Origin: Pseudoalteromonas sp. S2755
GTDB taxonomy: Bacteria; Pseudomonadota; Gammaproteobacteria; Enterobacterales; Alteromonadaceae
NCBI RefSeq assembly: GCF_005886535.1
Contig: NZ_PNDS01000044.1
Span: 1-38,838 of the forward strand
Direction: 5' to 3'
Length of the DNA: 38,838 nucleotides
In this document: piece by piece, positions 24,223 to 32,493 of the stretch
Numbering within the stretch: the stretch's first letter is position 1
How the letters are laid out: each line of letters begins with the position of its first letter
Notes under the pieces: model-generated
Databases searched by the model: none
What the model was told of the DNA's origin: nothing
The model's input: the letters and a program-made list of their open reading frames with translations, nothing else
Program-made: the position numbers and the translations under genes

Positions 24223-27200
24223 GTGAGCAAATATCTAAAATTAATCACCTTGACCATTTTTTCCCTAATCTGTTTGAGCGGTTTTTACCTCGAAATTAAC
24301 GAATTCAACAAAAGCCGAATTGTTCATAAAAGCCTAACTCATTATTACAACAACCTTTCTGCACTTGATAAGGCGATTGAAGTAATATTCAGTCTTCAGC
24401 GTGAGAGAGGAATGTCGACAGGGTTCATGCCTGAAGACGAGCATAACACGCGGCTACAGGTATATTACCAAGAGACGGACACAAGTATACACAGGCTAGC
24501 TGCAGAAAAATTTACTAGCATCCAAAACTTTGAACAGTTCCAACTAACTTTAAAAGAGGATGTACAAGCACTTAGAAAGCTCAGTCGACAAGTTGATTTC
24601 GACCATGAGCAGCTGTTCCTACGTTACACTATTTTGATCAATTACCTGACAGATACTGTACGTACTATACAAACTGAACAAACCTACATTGATACTTTTA
24701 GTAATAACAAAAACAATGCTCAGTTTCAAAAGGTTCACTCGCTTATCAGAGCGATTGAGTTAGGTGGTAGATTTAGAGCTAAGATTAGCCGGTACTTAAC
24801 AGCGGATGAAGAAAATATCCAGTTAAGTGCCATGAGAAGCGCACTACACTACTATGCTACCCACATTACCCTTTTAGAAAGCCTGAAAGATAATCATAAT
24901 ACAGAGCAGCTCTACAATGTCGCTACAGCCTCTGACGAGTTTAGTGTTATGGCAGCAACCCTACACCTGTTTAATCAAGGACTGGAAAATAACCTCTCGC
25001 ATTATACGTGGTGGGATAGTAGTACCACTTATCTTACTCTCCTCACCGATGGCAGCTTAAATTTATTGTCCTATATGAAAAGTTCGGCTTCTGAACGCAT
25101 GCAAAAGTCGCAACAAAAAGCACAGGCTTCACTTATTACATCTTTCGCTATCGCTGTTATTTACCTCATTCTCATCAGCCTATTAATTAAAGCGTTTACC
25201 GAATTAAAAGTATATAGAACTGCACCACTCAGAGCACGAACCGCTCAGCTCATCGTCATTTTTTCCTCGGTACTTGCGGTATTGTTTGTCGAGCATTCAG
25301 CTAGTCAAAAGCATCTATTATATTTATCTCAAGTGCAGACATTGAGGCAACTTAACAATCAACCTTTGGAACGAATAAATCACCTAAAGACCTTGTGGTA
25401 TAGTCCAATGATTGAAGAACTCAAACAAGCGAGTATCAATCCCAACATTGCTGAGCATGCTCAATTGCAAACTTTAGCCCTCAACGATCTTAATGACACT
25501 CAGTACTTAAAAAAAAGCCAGATAACCTCATTCTACTCACAAAACCAAGATAACCTGCTGCGTGGTGGCATTGTCACAAAAGTGATAACAGGGAAGAATA
25601 GTCATAGGATACTGATTATGACGGGACTCGGGCTTTCCAACTCTGGGCTTACTGACACGCTGTATTGGTATGAAACGCAACTTGACGTGTTACTTGGCAA
25701 CTTAGAGTTAAACCTTAATACTCGCCTTGAAAATGCGTCTGGCTACTACACACTGCAGGAATTACCAACTATAGAAATAGATGGCAACCTCCCGCAATCA
25801 GCTCCACTGCTATTTAATAGCAATAAGTCAACCGGTTTTTTGAGCGCAAAAGTTTGGGATCAAGAGCTTCAATTAGGCACTTATGCTTATTCACATGAAG
25901 CTTTCAATAAAGACCTACTCTACACGATAGAAATAAAATTTATTTGGCAAGTGCTAGCCCTAGTTGCATTTTGTTTGTTTGGTTTAATAATTAGTTATCG
26001 CGCTCAACAAAAAGCAAGAAAAGAAAAACAGGCCGCAAAAGATGCAATTCAAAAACGCCAAACACTCCTCAATGCTTCTGAAAAGCTTGCCGTAATTGGC
26101 AGCTTTGAAATGCCTATGGGGCAATACTTTGCGCATGCTTCTGAGGGCTTTAAAGCATTGTTTAGTTTACACAATGATGATTACTACGACTTAAAGCCAA
26201 TCGTAAAGTCACTCGATAGAGTTAATAGAAAGAAGTTACACTCAAACCTACGTTCCTTAACTCATGAACAGTCCCGTGAGTTTCAATTAACATTAAGTGA
26301 TGAATCTTCGACTCGGTATCTAACTGTTATTCTTAATTTAAAGTATTATTCCAGTGAAAATACACATTTTATTGTTGGAGTTGTAAAAGACATCACCAAT
26401 CAAGTTAATGAAAGTAATCGTCAAAAAAGAATACAGAAAGAGCTTGTTTCCGCACGCAAGGAAGCGCTAGAAAAAATGCACGAGGCCGAGGCGGAAAGAA
26501 CCTCTGCACAACAGCTACTGAAGATCCAAAAGTCTACTGAGAAGCTACTTCAAGAAGCCATTGATTCGTTTCCTGCCTTTATCTTGTTAATTGATGAAAA
26601 ACAGCAAATTACTATGCTAAATCAGTTTAATGAGCACCTTAAAAGCACTTCTAATATTGAATATCAGTTTATGGGAAACACTATCAACAAAGGTACAGAC
26701 ATCGTCCAGTTCTTTGCGCAACTGCCGTTAGTCGATAGCAAAGGCCTGCTAGACATGCTTGAGCAATCGAAACACCAAACGTCTTACCAAGCACAAACAA
26801 CCTGTCAATACCATATTAAAAACGAAGTGTATTGGTTCAACGTATTAGTAAAAAACATTAATACAGAATCAGGGAAGTACACGCTTATCTATCAAAATGA
26901 TATTACTAAGAGCATAAACTTCTCAGATGAGTTAGAGCAAGCTCGCAGAAAAGCAGAACAAGCTAGCAAAGCAAAATCACGTTTCCTAGCCACAATGAGT
27001 CATGAGATAAGAACGCCGATGAATGGCGTAGTGGGCATGCTGGATATTCTCGCTCAATCGGATCTTAACCATGAGCAGTCTCACCTTACTAAAGTCGCGA
27101 AAAGCTCAGCACTGGTGTTACTCAGAATAATTAACGATATTTTGGACTTTTCAAAAATTGAAGCGGGTAAAATGGAGCTTGAATCAACACCATTCAACTG

Positions 27201-28908
27201 GCAAGAGATTATCAGCGAAATCGCTGAATTACTTGCATATCAAGCAGATTCAAAAAAAATCAAACTTGCTTTTTACCTTTCGCCACAATTGCCCATTTGG
27301 CAATTAGGAGACCCGGTCAGGTTACGGCAAATTTTATTAAATTTGGTCGGTAACGCACTAAAATTCACCAAAACTTCCGCCACCGCCGTGGGGGTTGTAG
27401 AGGTTACAATTGGCCGCTCTGTCGATAACAACTTGATGGAAATTAGTGTTAAAGACAATGGTAAAGGCATGTCTGAAGAACAAGTAAACAACCTCTTCAA
27501 GCCCTTTGTCCAAGCAGATAGCAGTATTCAGCGACAATACGGAGGCACGGGTCTTGGACTTTCCATTACTCACAAGCTCGTAAACATGATGGAGGGAGAA
27601 ATTGAATGTAGAAGCCTAGAGGATTTCGGCAGCAACTTTATTGTCACATTGCCATACCATGAAGTCCCAAAGCAAATTAGCGACTTAGTGCTAACGTTAG
27701 ATAGGCTTAAAATTGCCGTAGTGGGAGACGAGGACAAGTTTGAAAAGGACCTGCAAAGTCAGCTGAGAATATACGAAGCACAGTGCGAAATATTCCCTCG
27801 AGAACTTTTTAATGCCCAGCTGATTGATAGCCAACAATTCGATTATCTCATCATTACTGCCGAAGCTTTTCAACGTCTGACAACCGAAGGAAAAGAAGTG
27901 TTTATTGCTGAAAGCAGTTGCAGGTATGTTTTACTGGATAATAATCAGGATAAACTGCCGTCCAATAACAACACCCGAGTGTCAAATTTAGCGCTATATC
28001 CTTACTATGCCTATAAAGTTGTCTCACACATAGCCTCGCTAGAAGGGCTAATCGAATGTGACTCAGATAACGAAAATAGAGAAAACTTAAAATCCATAAC
28101 CGTACCAAGTATTAATGAAGCACAAGCACTGAATAAGCTTATCTTAGTCGTTGAGGACAATGTTTATAATCAGGATTTATTCAAAAGGCAGCTTGCACTG
28201 CTCGGCTATCAATGCATTATCGCTGACAATGGTAAAGTTGCCTTACAGCTGCTCGAACAGTATCACTTTTCACTCATTATTTCAGATTGCCATATGCCTG
28301 TAATGGATGGTTATGAATTCACAAAACAGCGTCGCGAGCATGAACGCGAAGGTAATCTAGAGCACATCCCTATCATTGCGGCAACAGCTAATGCGTTAGA
28401 CGGTGAGAAAGATATTTGCTTTAACGCTGGGATGGACGATTACATTTCAAAGCCCATTGTCTTACAGAAATTAAACAAAAAGCTAAAAAAATGGTTTTCG
28501 TTCAACATTTCAACAAGCAGCCAAGAAGCGAATAATGCTCCCTCACTGGTGGAAGAGCTCGATGCGCCAACCAAACATATCAACTTAGCGATACTCAGTG
28601 AATATGTAGGTACAGATAGAGAGTTACAGAGTATTTTCTTAAGAAGCTTTGTTGACGACACGAAAAAACTTTTGCGAGCGGCAAACATAGAACATCCTGA
28701 CAGTATCGAGAGTATCGCACATCAAGGAAAAACCTCCGCCAAGGCAGTAGGCGCAACACGACTTTCTGAAAAGATGGCTGAATTGGAACGAGCCGCAAGC
28801 GACGGAAGCTTTAACAAAGTCGAAGGCTTGTTAAATCAGTGTCTAACACTCTTTGATAGTGCACAAGCTGAAATCGCTTCTATACTTAATGTAGAAGATC
28901 TAACTTGA
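24223..28908 (+). CDS. Giant hybrid histidine kinase: NIT sensor, second periplasmic domain, REC, Hpt
   Basis: 1561 residues from the GTG at 24223, which has AGGTGG 5 bases upstream and gives MSKYLKLITLTIFS, a membrane anchor. An ATG at 24154 is possible. The open frame running back to 23992 is antisense to the GAF gene and is not coding. First periplasmic domain: NIT-like (LQRERGMSTGF; nitrate/nitrite-sensing fold), bounded by spans near residues 10-30 and 300-325. A second span near 345-365 leads to another extracytoplasmic domain (about 370-570) and a span near 580-600. Then come PAS-like regions, the kinase core with H927 ([12 protein letters not shown]), the ATPase, a degenerate receiver (about 1160-1270, no Asp pocket), a true receiver D1355 (IISDCHMPVMDG) and an Hpt with H1500 (SIAHQGKTS). 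It heads a three-gene set. Confidence 0.87.
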   Translation: MSKYLKLITLTIFSLICLSGFYLEINEFNKSRIVHKSLTHYYNNLSALDKAIEVIFSLQRERGMSTGFMPEDEHNTRLQVYYQETDTSIHRLAAEKFTSIQNFEQFQLTLKEDVQALRKLSRQVDFDHEQLFLRYTILINYLTDTVRTIQTEQTYIDTFSNNKNNAQFQKVHSLIRAIELGGRFRAKISRYLTADEENIQLSAMRSALHYYATHITLLESLKDNHNTEQLYNVATASDEFSVMAATLHLFNQGLENNLSHYTWWDSSTTYLTLLTDGSLNLLSYMKSSASERMQKSQQKAQASLITSFAIAVIYLILISLLIKAFTELKVYRTAPLRARTAQLIVIFSSVLAVLFVEHSASQKHLLYLSQVQTLRQLNNQPLERINHLKTLWYSPMIEELKQASINPNIAEHAQLQTLALNDLNDTQYLKKSQITSFYSQNQDNLLRGGIVTKVITGKNSHRILIMTGLGLSNSGLTDTLYWYETQLDVLLGNLELNLNTRLENASGYYTLQELPTIEIDGNLPQSAPLLFNSNKSTGFLSAKVWDQELQLGTYAYSHEAFNKDLLYTIEIKFIWQVLALVAFCLFGLIISYRAQQKARKEKQAAKDAIQKRQTLLNASEKLAVIGSFEMPMGQYFAHASEGFKALFSLHNDDYYDLKPIVKSLDRVNRKKLHSNLRSLTHEQSREFQLTLSDESSTRYLTVILNLKYYSSENTHFIVGVVKDITNQVNESNRQKRIQKELVSARKEALEKMHEAEAERTSAQQLLKIQKSTEKLLQEAIDSFPAFILLIDEKQQITMLNQFNEHLKSTSNIEYQFMGNTINKGTDIVQFFAQLPLVDSKGLLDMLEQSKHQTSYQAQTTCQYHIKNEVYWFNVLVKNINTESGKYTLIYQNDITKSINFSDELEQARRKAEQASKAKSRFLATMSHEIRTPMNGVVGMLDILAQSDLNHEQSHLTKVAKSSALVLLRIINDILDFSKIEAGKMELESTPFNWQEIISEIAELLAYQADSKKIKLAFYLSPQLPIWQLGDPVRLRQILLNLVGNALKFTKTSATAVGVVEVTIGRSVDNNLMEISVKDNGKGMSEEQVNNLFKPFVQADSSIQRQYGGTGLGLSITHKLVNMMEGEIECRSLEDFGSNFIVTLPYHEVPKQISDLVLTLDRLKIAVVGDEDKFEKDLQSQLRIYEAQCEIFPRELFNAQLIDSQQFDYLIITAEAFQRLTTEGKEVFIAESSCRYVLLDNNQDKLPSNNNTRVSNLALYPYYAYKVVSHIASLEGLIECDSDNENRENLKSITVPSINEAQALNKLILVVEDNVYNQDLFKRQLALLGYQCIIADNGKVALQLLEQYHFSLIISDCHMPVMDGYEFTKQRREHEREGNLEHIPIIAATANALDGEKDICFNAGMDDYISKPIVLQKLNKKLKKWFSFNISTSSQEANNAPSLVEELDAPTKHINLAILSEYVGTDRELQSIFLRSFVDDTKKLLRAANIEHPDSIESIAHQGKTSAKAVGATRLSEKMAELERAASDGSFNKVEGLLNQCLTLFDSAQAEIASILNVEDLT

Positions 28909-28939
28909 TCGTGTGCTACATAACTCAGGCTTAGTATGT

Positions 28940-30145
28940 ATGATAGATAATAAGCACCTTATTATTGCAATTGATGACAGTGAGCTTATCCTCACTCAAT
29001 TACAGCTGTTGGTTGCCAATCAAACACCGTGTCTTTTTAAAGGTTTTATCAGTGGAGCATCTGCATTAGAAAGTCAAGAGCTCCATCAGGCTTCTCTTAT
29101 TTTACTCGATATCAACATGCCACAAATGGATGGCGTTGAGATATTAAGAAAATTTGCCGAACTAAACATTCAAGCACCTATCGCATTGCTAAGCGGCGAA
29201 AAAGACCTATTTATTAGAAATACCGCTGCCCTGGCTGAATTGCATGGCCTCAATATTATATCCAGTTTAGAAAAGCCACTTTCTGTAGCTAAGCTAAGAG
29301 AGCTTTATAGTCAACTTCAGTCCAGAGGTACCCCCGCAAGATCCCAACATGCGTTACAAAACTATAGTAAAGATGAGATCTATGAGGGGTTATTACGAGA
29401 AGAGTTTTGTGCTTATTTTCAACCTAAAGTCGCAAGTCCATCCGGTGCAATCATTGGTGCTGAAGTGCTCGCAAGATGGCATCATAGTACCGATGGCACA
29501 GTCCCCCCTTCACAGTTTATCGCAACAATGGAAGAACATAATCTTATTCACTTACTTTCATATAGTTTGTTAAAACAGACTTTGTCGTTGCTTAGCTATA
29601 ATCGAGACCTTCTTAGAGCGCTTCAATTCAGTATTAATTTGAGCGTAAAAGAACTCGAAGACATAAAACTCCCAGAAAAGCTCGAGTCCATTTGTGAAGA
29701 ATATTGCACCCCTACCTCTCAAATTACTTTAGAGTTAACCGAAAGCCATTTACTGGAAAACATCAAGCGTGCGCTTGACGTGTTACTGCGCCTGAAGCTT
29801 AAAGGCTTTAAACTCTCGATAGATGACTTTGGTACGGGTTACTCCTCAATAAAACAACTTAGCGAGCTACCTTTTGATGAGCTCAAAATAGATAGGTGCT
29901 TTGTTGATGGCTGCTCAACACAACCCAATAAGCGTGTCATTATTGCCAGTACCTGTGAAATGGCGCATCAACTTGGGCTAGAGGTCGTCGCAGAGGGTGT
30001 CGAAGAGGTTGAGGACCTAGTCGTTATACAGAGTTACGAAGTGGAATCGGTCCAAGGCTATTATTATTACCCCCCTTGTACGCCATCGGAGTTTTTGCAA
30101 ACTGTGTCAGAATCCGCATTGCAAAAGTCTCATTCTAGTAAATAA
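28940..30145 (+). CDS. Receiver-EAL c-di-GMP phosphodiesterase
   Basis: 401 residues from the ATG at 28940. A GTG nine codons upstream (28913) is possible but lacks a ribosome site. The N-terminal receiver has D57 (LILLDINMPQMDG) and the C-terminal EAL domain starts near residue 155. The EAL box is EVL (E175), and catalytic residues appear complete: SINLSV, ELTES, SIDDFGTGYSS, LKID, VAEGVE. It would hydrolyse c-di-GMP when phosphorylated by the kinase encoded 31 bases upstream, whose Hpt is the natural donor. The architecture parallels the kinase/REC-EAL pairs of the H-NOX (Hno) network in Shewanella and Pseudoalteromonas, but no H-NOX gene is here. Confidence 0.9.
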   Translation: MIDNKHLIIAIDDSELILTQLQLLVANQTPCLFKGFISGASALESQELHQASLILLDINMPQMDGVEILRKFAELNIQAPIALLSGEKDLFIRNTAALAELHGLNIISSLEKPLSVAKLRELYSQLQSRGTPARSQHALQNYSKDEIYEGLLREEFCAYFQPKVASPSGAIIGAEVLARWHHSTDGTVPPSQFIATMEEHNLIHLLSYSLLKQTLSLLSYNRDLLRALQFSINLSVKELEDIKLPEKLESICEEYCTPTSQITLELTESHLLENIKRALDVLLRLKLKGFKLSIDDFGTGYSSIKQLSELPFDELKIDRCFVDGCSTQPNKRVIIASTCEMAHQLGLEVVAEGVEEVEDLVVIQSYEVESVQGYYYYPPCTPSEFLQTVSESALQKSHSSK

Positions 30146-30191
30146 TTAAAATTAATAGGCTTTGTTGTACTCTCATAGTCAGAGGGAATTT

Positions 30192-31394
30192 ATGCATAAA
30201 AAAGACGTTGAACACGCACAACGACATCCAAAAGTGATTATTATTTGCGACGATCCCGCTGAAATGACTGGTGTTGTTGATATAGTCGCTTCTCAAGTCA
30301 GCGAATATCGCACACTAACAAGTCATAAAGAAGTAGCTGAAGTGCTAACCGAGTCACCACCTGACGTCATTGTTATTGCTCGAAGAACGGTAGCAAAAAG
30401 TGTCGAAATCTATAGTTTGCTCGCTAAGCATGGCTTACTTAACTATGCTCATGAAAATATTTTACTGTGTGAAAATAAAGAATCAGGCGTGGCCTTTCGG
30501 TGTTGTATGAAAGGTATTTTTACCGATTACTTTGTCTACAAACCTATGTATGAGAACTACCGATTTCGGATGATCCTACATAACGCCCTAGTTCGCACAG
30601 AGGGCTCATCTGAGGTCACAAAAATCCGAGAAGAGCATTTTGGCCGCATTGATGATAAATTAAAGCAGCTGATTGATGATGCAGCCTTATACCATCAAAA
30701 AGCGGATGAGACGCTACAGACGGTAAGACGAAATCTAGATAATGAAAAAGGGATCAACAAAGTTCAAGATGACTTGCTAAATGAATTGAAACAAAAACAC
30801 TTATCGCCACTATTAGACGAGCTAGAACACCAGCTAGCAGATAGTGTTCATGAATTAACAAAAAGACTAAAAGACAAACAGTTTTCTATCGCAGAACTTA
30901 CGGCATTGCTGAGCGAAAAAGACAACTCAAGATGCGCGCAGTTGGCTCAGAATGTATTGCCAGTTGGTGAAACTGGCGAAGTCAACATTAGTGAACCAAA
31001 GGCGCTTGAAACCAAGCAAGAAGAAATAAAAATAATGGTGGTGGAAGACAATGAAATCTATCGTGAAATGATAGCGAAAATTTTACGTGATGAGGGATAT
31101 AAAGTAGACTGTGAAACCAGTGGGTTGGGCGCTATAAAAACATTGAGAAAGCATAAATTTACCATGGTATTTATGGATTTATTTATGCCCGAGCTAGATG
31201 GTTACAACACAACCAAAAATATTCGCAATATTCCACATTGCAGAAAACTTCCCATTATTGCGCTAACCAGCAATAAGAACAAAGATATAATCAGAAAGTG
31301 GGCGTCTTTGGGACTCACAGGGTACATCACCAAACCGTCAACCAAATCATCTATTCTAAAAGCTGTGGAAAAAGCACTTACGGAAAACCGCTAA
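30192..31394 (+). CDS. Pseudo-receiver, coiled coil and receiver adaptor
   Basis: 400 residues from the ATG at 30192, chosen over one ten codons upstream because AGAGGG (30181-30186) precedes it. The N-terminal domain (about 12-125) has receiver-like alternation (HPKVIIICDDPAEM, PPDVIVIARR) but carries Ala where the phosphoacceptor Asp should be. A long helical region (about 130-260) rich in charged residues and Leu is predicted to be a coiled coil. The C-terminal receiver (about 280-400) is complete: VVEDNE, D329 in FMDLFMPELDG, LTSN, TKPS. There is no DNA-binding or enzymatic output, so it is probably a phosphorylation-gated adaptor or phosphate sink for the kinase two genes upstream. It ends the three-gene set. 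Confidence 0.82.
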   Translation: MHKKDVEHAQRHPKVIIICDDPAEMTGVVDIVASQVSEYRTLTSHKEVAEVLTESPPDVIVIARRTVAKSVEIYSLLAKHGLLNYAHENILLCENKESGVAFRCCMKGIFTDYFVYKPMYENYRFRMILHNALVRTEGSSEVTKIREEHFGRIDDKLKQLIDDAALYHQKADETLQTVRRNLDNEKGINKVQDDLLNELKQKHLSPLLDELEHQLADSVHELTKRLKDKQFSIAELTALLSEKDNSRCAQLAQNVLPVGETGEVNISEPKALETKQEEIKIMVVEDNEIYREMIAKILRDEGYKVDCETSGLGAIKTLRKHKFTMVFMDLFMPELDGYNTTKNIRNIPHCRKLPIIALTSNKNKDIIRKWASLGLTGYITKPSTKSSILKAVEKALTENR

Positions 31395-31515
31395 GTTGCG
31401 TAAAGTACAAATCAGCAAACATTATCAAATCGGGTTCTGCCATGATAAGCCATATCAGCTCTAACGTTAGTTACGAAGTTGTAATTGGCCGCATAAACCA
31501 ACAATGAAGTGAACC

Positions 31516-32391
31516 ATGACTAGAAAAGCAACGACCTTAAGCCATTACATTACTCGCTTAAATATTGTTATTGATTATATCTATAACAATATTGATCGCG
31601 AACTTGATGTGATCACGCTTGCTGATCAATGCCATATGTCGACCTATCACTTTCACCGCGTTTATCGCTCAATCGCTGGGGAAACCATCAATGCAACCGT
31701 GAGAAGAATGCGACTACATGTTGCCGCAGGTATGTTAATTCGCACCCAAGACTCCATTGCAAAGGTGGCTGAGCAAGCAGGTTACGCAAGTATTGAAGCA
31801 TTTAGCCGAGCGTTTTCCCAACGATACAAGCAACCACCTAGTCTGTTCCGTCAACGTGAACAGACCAAGTTAAAGGACTATGCAGCCGAATTTTATATTA
31901 TTAAGGCAGATGAGGATTCGAATATGTTTAATGTAGAAATTAGCAGTAATGAAGAAATGACGTTGATCGGACTTGAGCATCATGGTGATTACATGCAAAT
32001 TGGCCAGGCATTTGAAAAGTTAAACTTACTGGCGCAACAACAAGGTTTATTAGATGCAGAAACGCGTTTCTTTGGTGTGTATTTTGACGACCCAAAAACG
32101 GTCGAAGAAAGTAAACTGAAATCAATGGCGACAATTTTAGTGCCAAAGACAACAGCAACCCTCCCCGAGGGGTTTTGTGAATTCACCATTCCACAAGGCA
32201 AAACAGCGAACCTACTCTACCAAGGAGACTATGCCTCTTTAGAAACGCCGTACGAATATCTGTTTGGACAATGGCTACCCAACAGTGAGTTTGAGCCTAC
32301 TGATGTACCTGTCATCGAAGAGTACTTAAATGATGTCAGGGAGACACCACCACACGAGCTTCTCACTCGTATCACTTGTTACATTCAATAA
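31516..32391 (+). CDS. AraC-family regulator with GyrI-like effector domain
   Basis: 291 residues. Residues about 10-115 are an AraC-type double helix-turn-helix (LADQCHMSTYHFHRVYRSIAG and then VAEQAGYASIEAFSRAFSQ). Residues about 135-290 form a GyrI/SbmC-like small-molecule-binding domain (FNVEISSNEEMTLIGLEHHGDYMQIGQAFEKL...). This order (DNA-binding first, effector second) is that of the Rob/SoxS-related regulators with GyrI-like tails, which respond to amphipathic or toxic compounds. The gene stands alone, 122 bases after the receiver adaptor, and converges on the TonB receptor gene. Targets are unknown. Confidence 0.88.
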   Translation: MTRKATTLSHYITRLNIVIDYIYNNIDRELDVITLADQCHMSTYHFHRVYRSIAGETINATVRRMRLHVAAGMLIRTQDSIAKVAEQAGYASIEAFSRAFSQRYKQPPSLFRQREQTKLKDYAAEFYIIKADEDSNMFNVEISSNEEMTLIGLEHHGDYMQIGQAFEKLNLLAQQQGLLDAETRFFGVYFDDPKTVEESKLKSMATILVPKTTATLPEGFCEFTIPQGKTANLLYQGDYASLETPYEYLFGQWLPNSEFEPTDVPVIEEYLNDVRETPPHELLTRITCYIQ

Positions 32392-32452
32392 CTGATTTTT
32401 ATCCCGTTAAGGGGTTAACTAATCTAAACGTGACTAAGCATCGACTGCTTAG

Positions 32453-32484
32453 AAAGAAAAGGAGGGACTTCCCTCCTTTTCTTT
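32453..32484. terminator. Bidirectional intrinsic terminator
   Basis: A perfect 14-bp stem (AAAGAAAAGGAGGG at 32453-32466, complement at 32471-32484) with the loop ACTT. The A-rich and T-rich arms provide T tracts on both strands. It sits between the convergent AraC-type and TonB-receptor genes and can end both transcripts. Confidence 0.9.
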
Positions 32485-32493
32485 TCGAACCGA

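Noticed and set aside
24223..31394. H-NOX nitric-oxide signalling cluster
   Set aside because: The kinase and REC-EAL logic is similar, but there is no H-NOX gene in the window and the kinase carries its own periplasmic sensors.
31298..31507. Short plus-strand frame overlapping the end of the adaptor gene and running to 31507
   Set aside because: It is mostly in another frame of the receiver coding region. The free part has no ribosome site or similarity I recognise.
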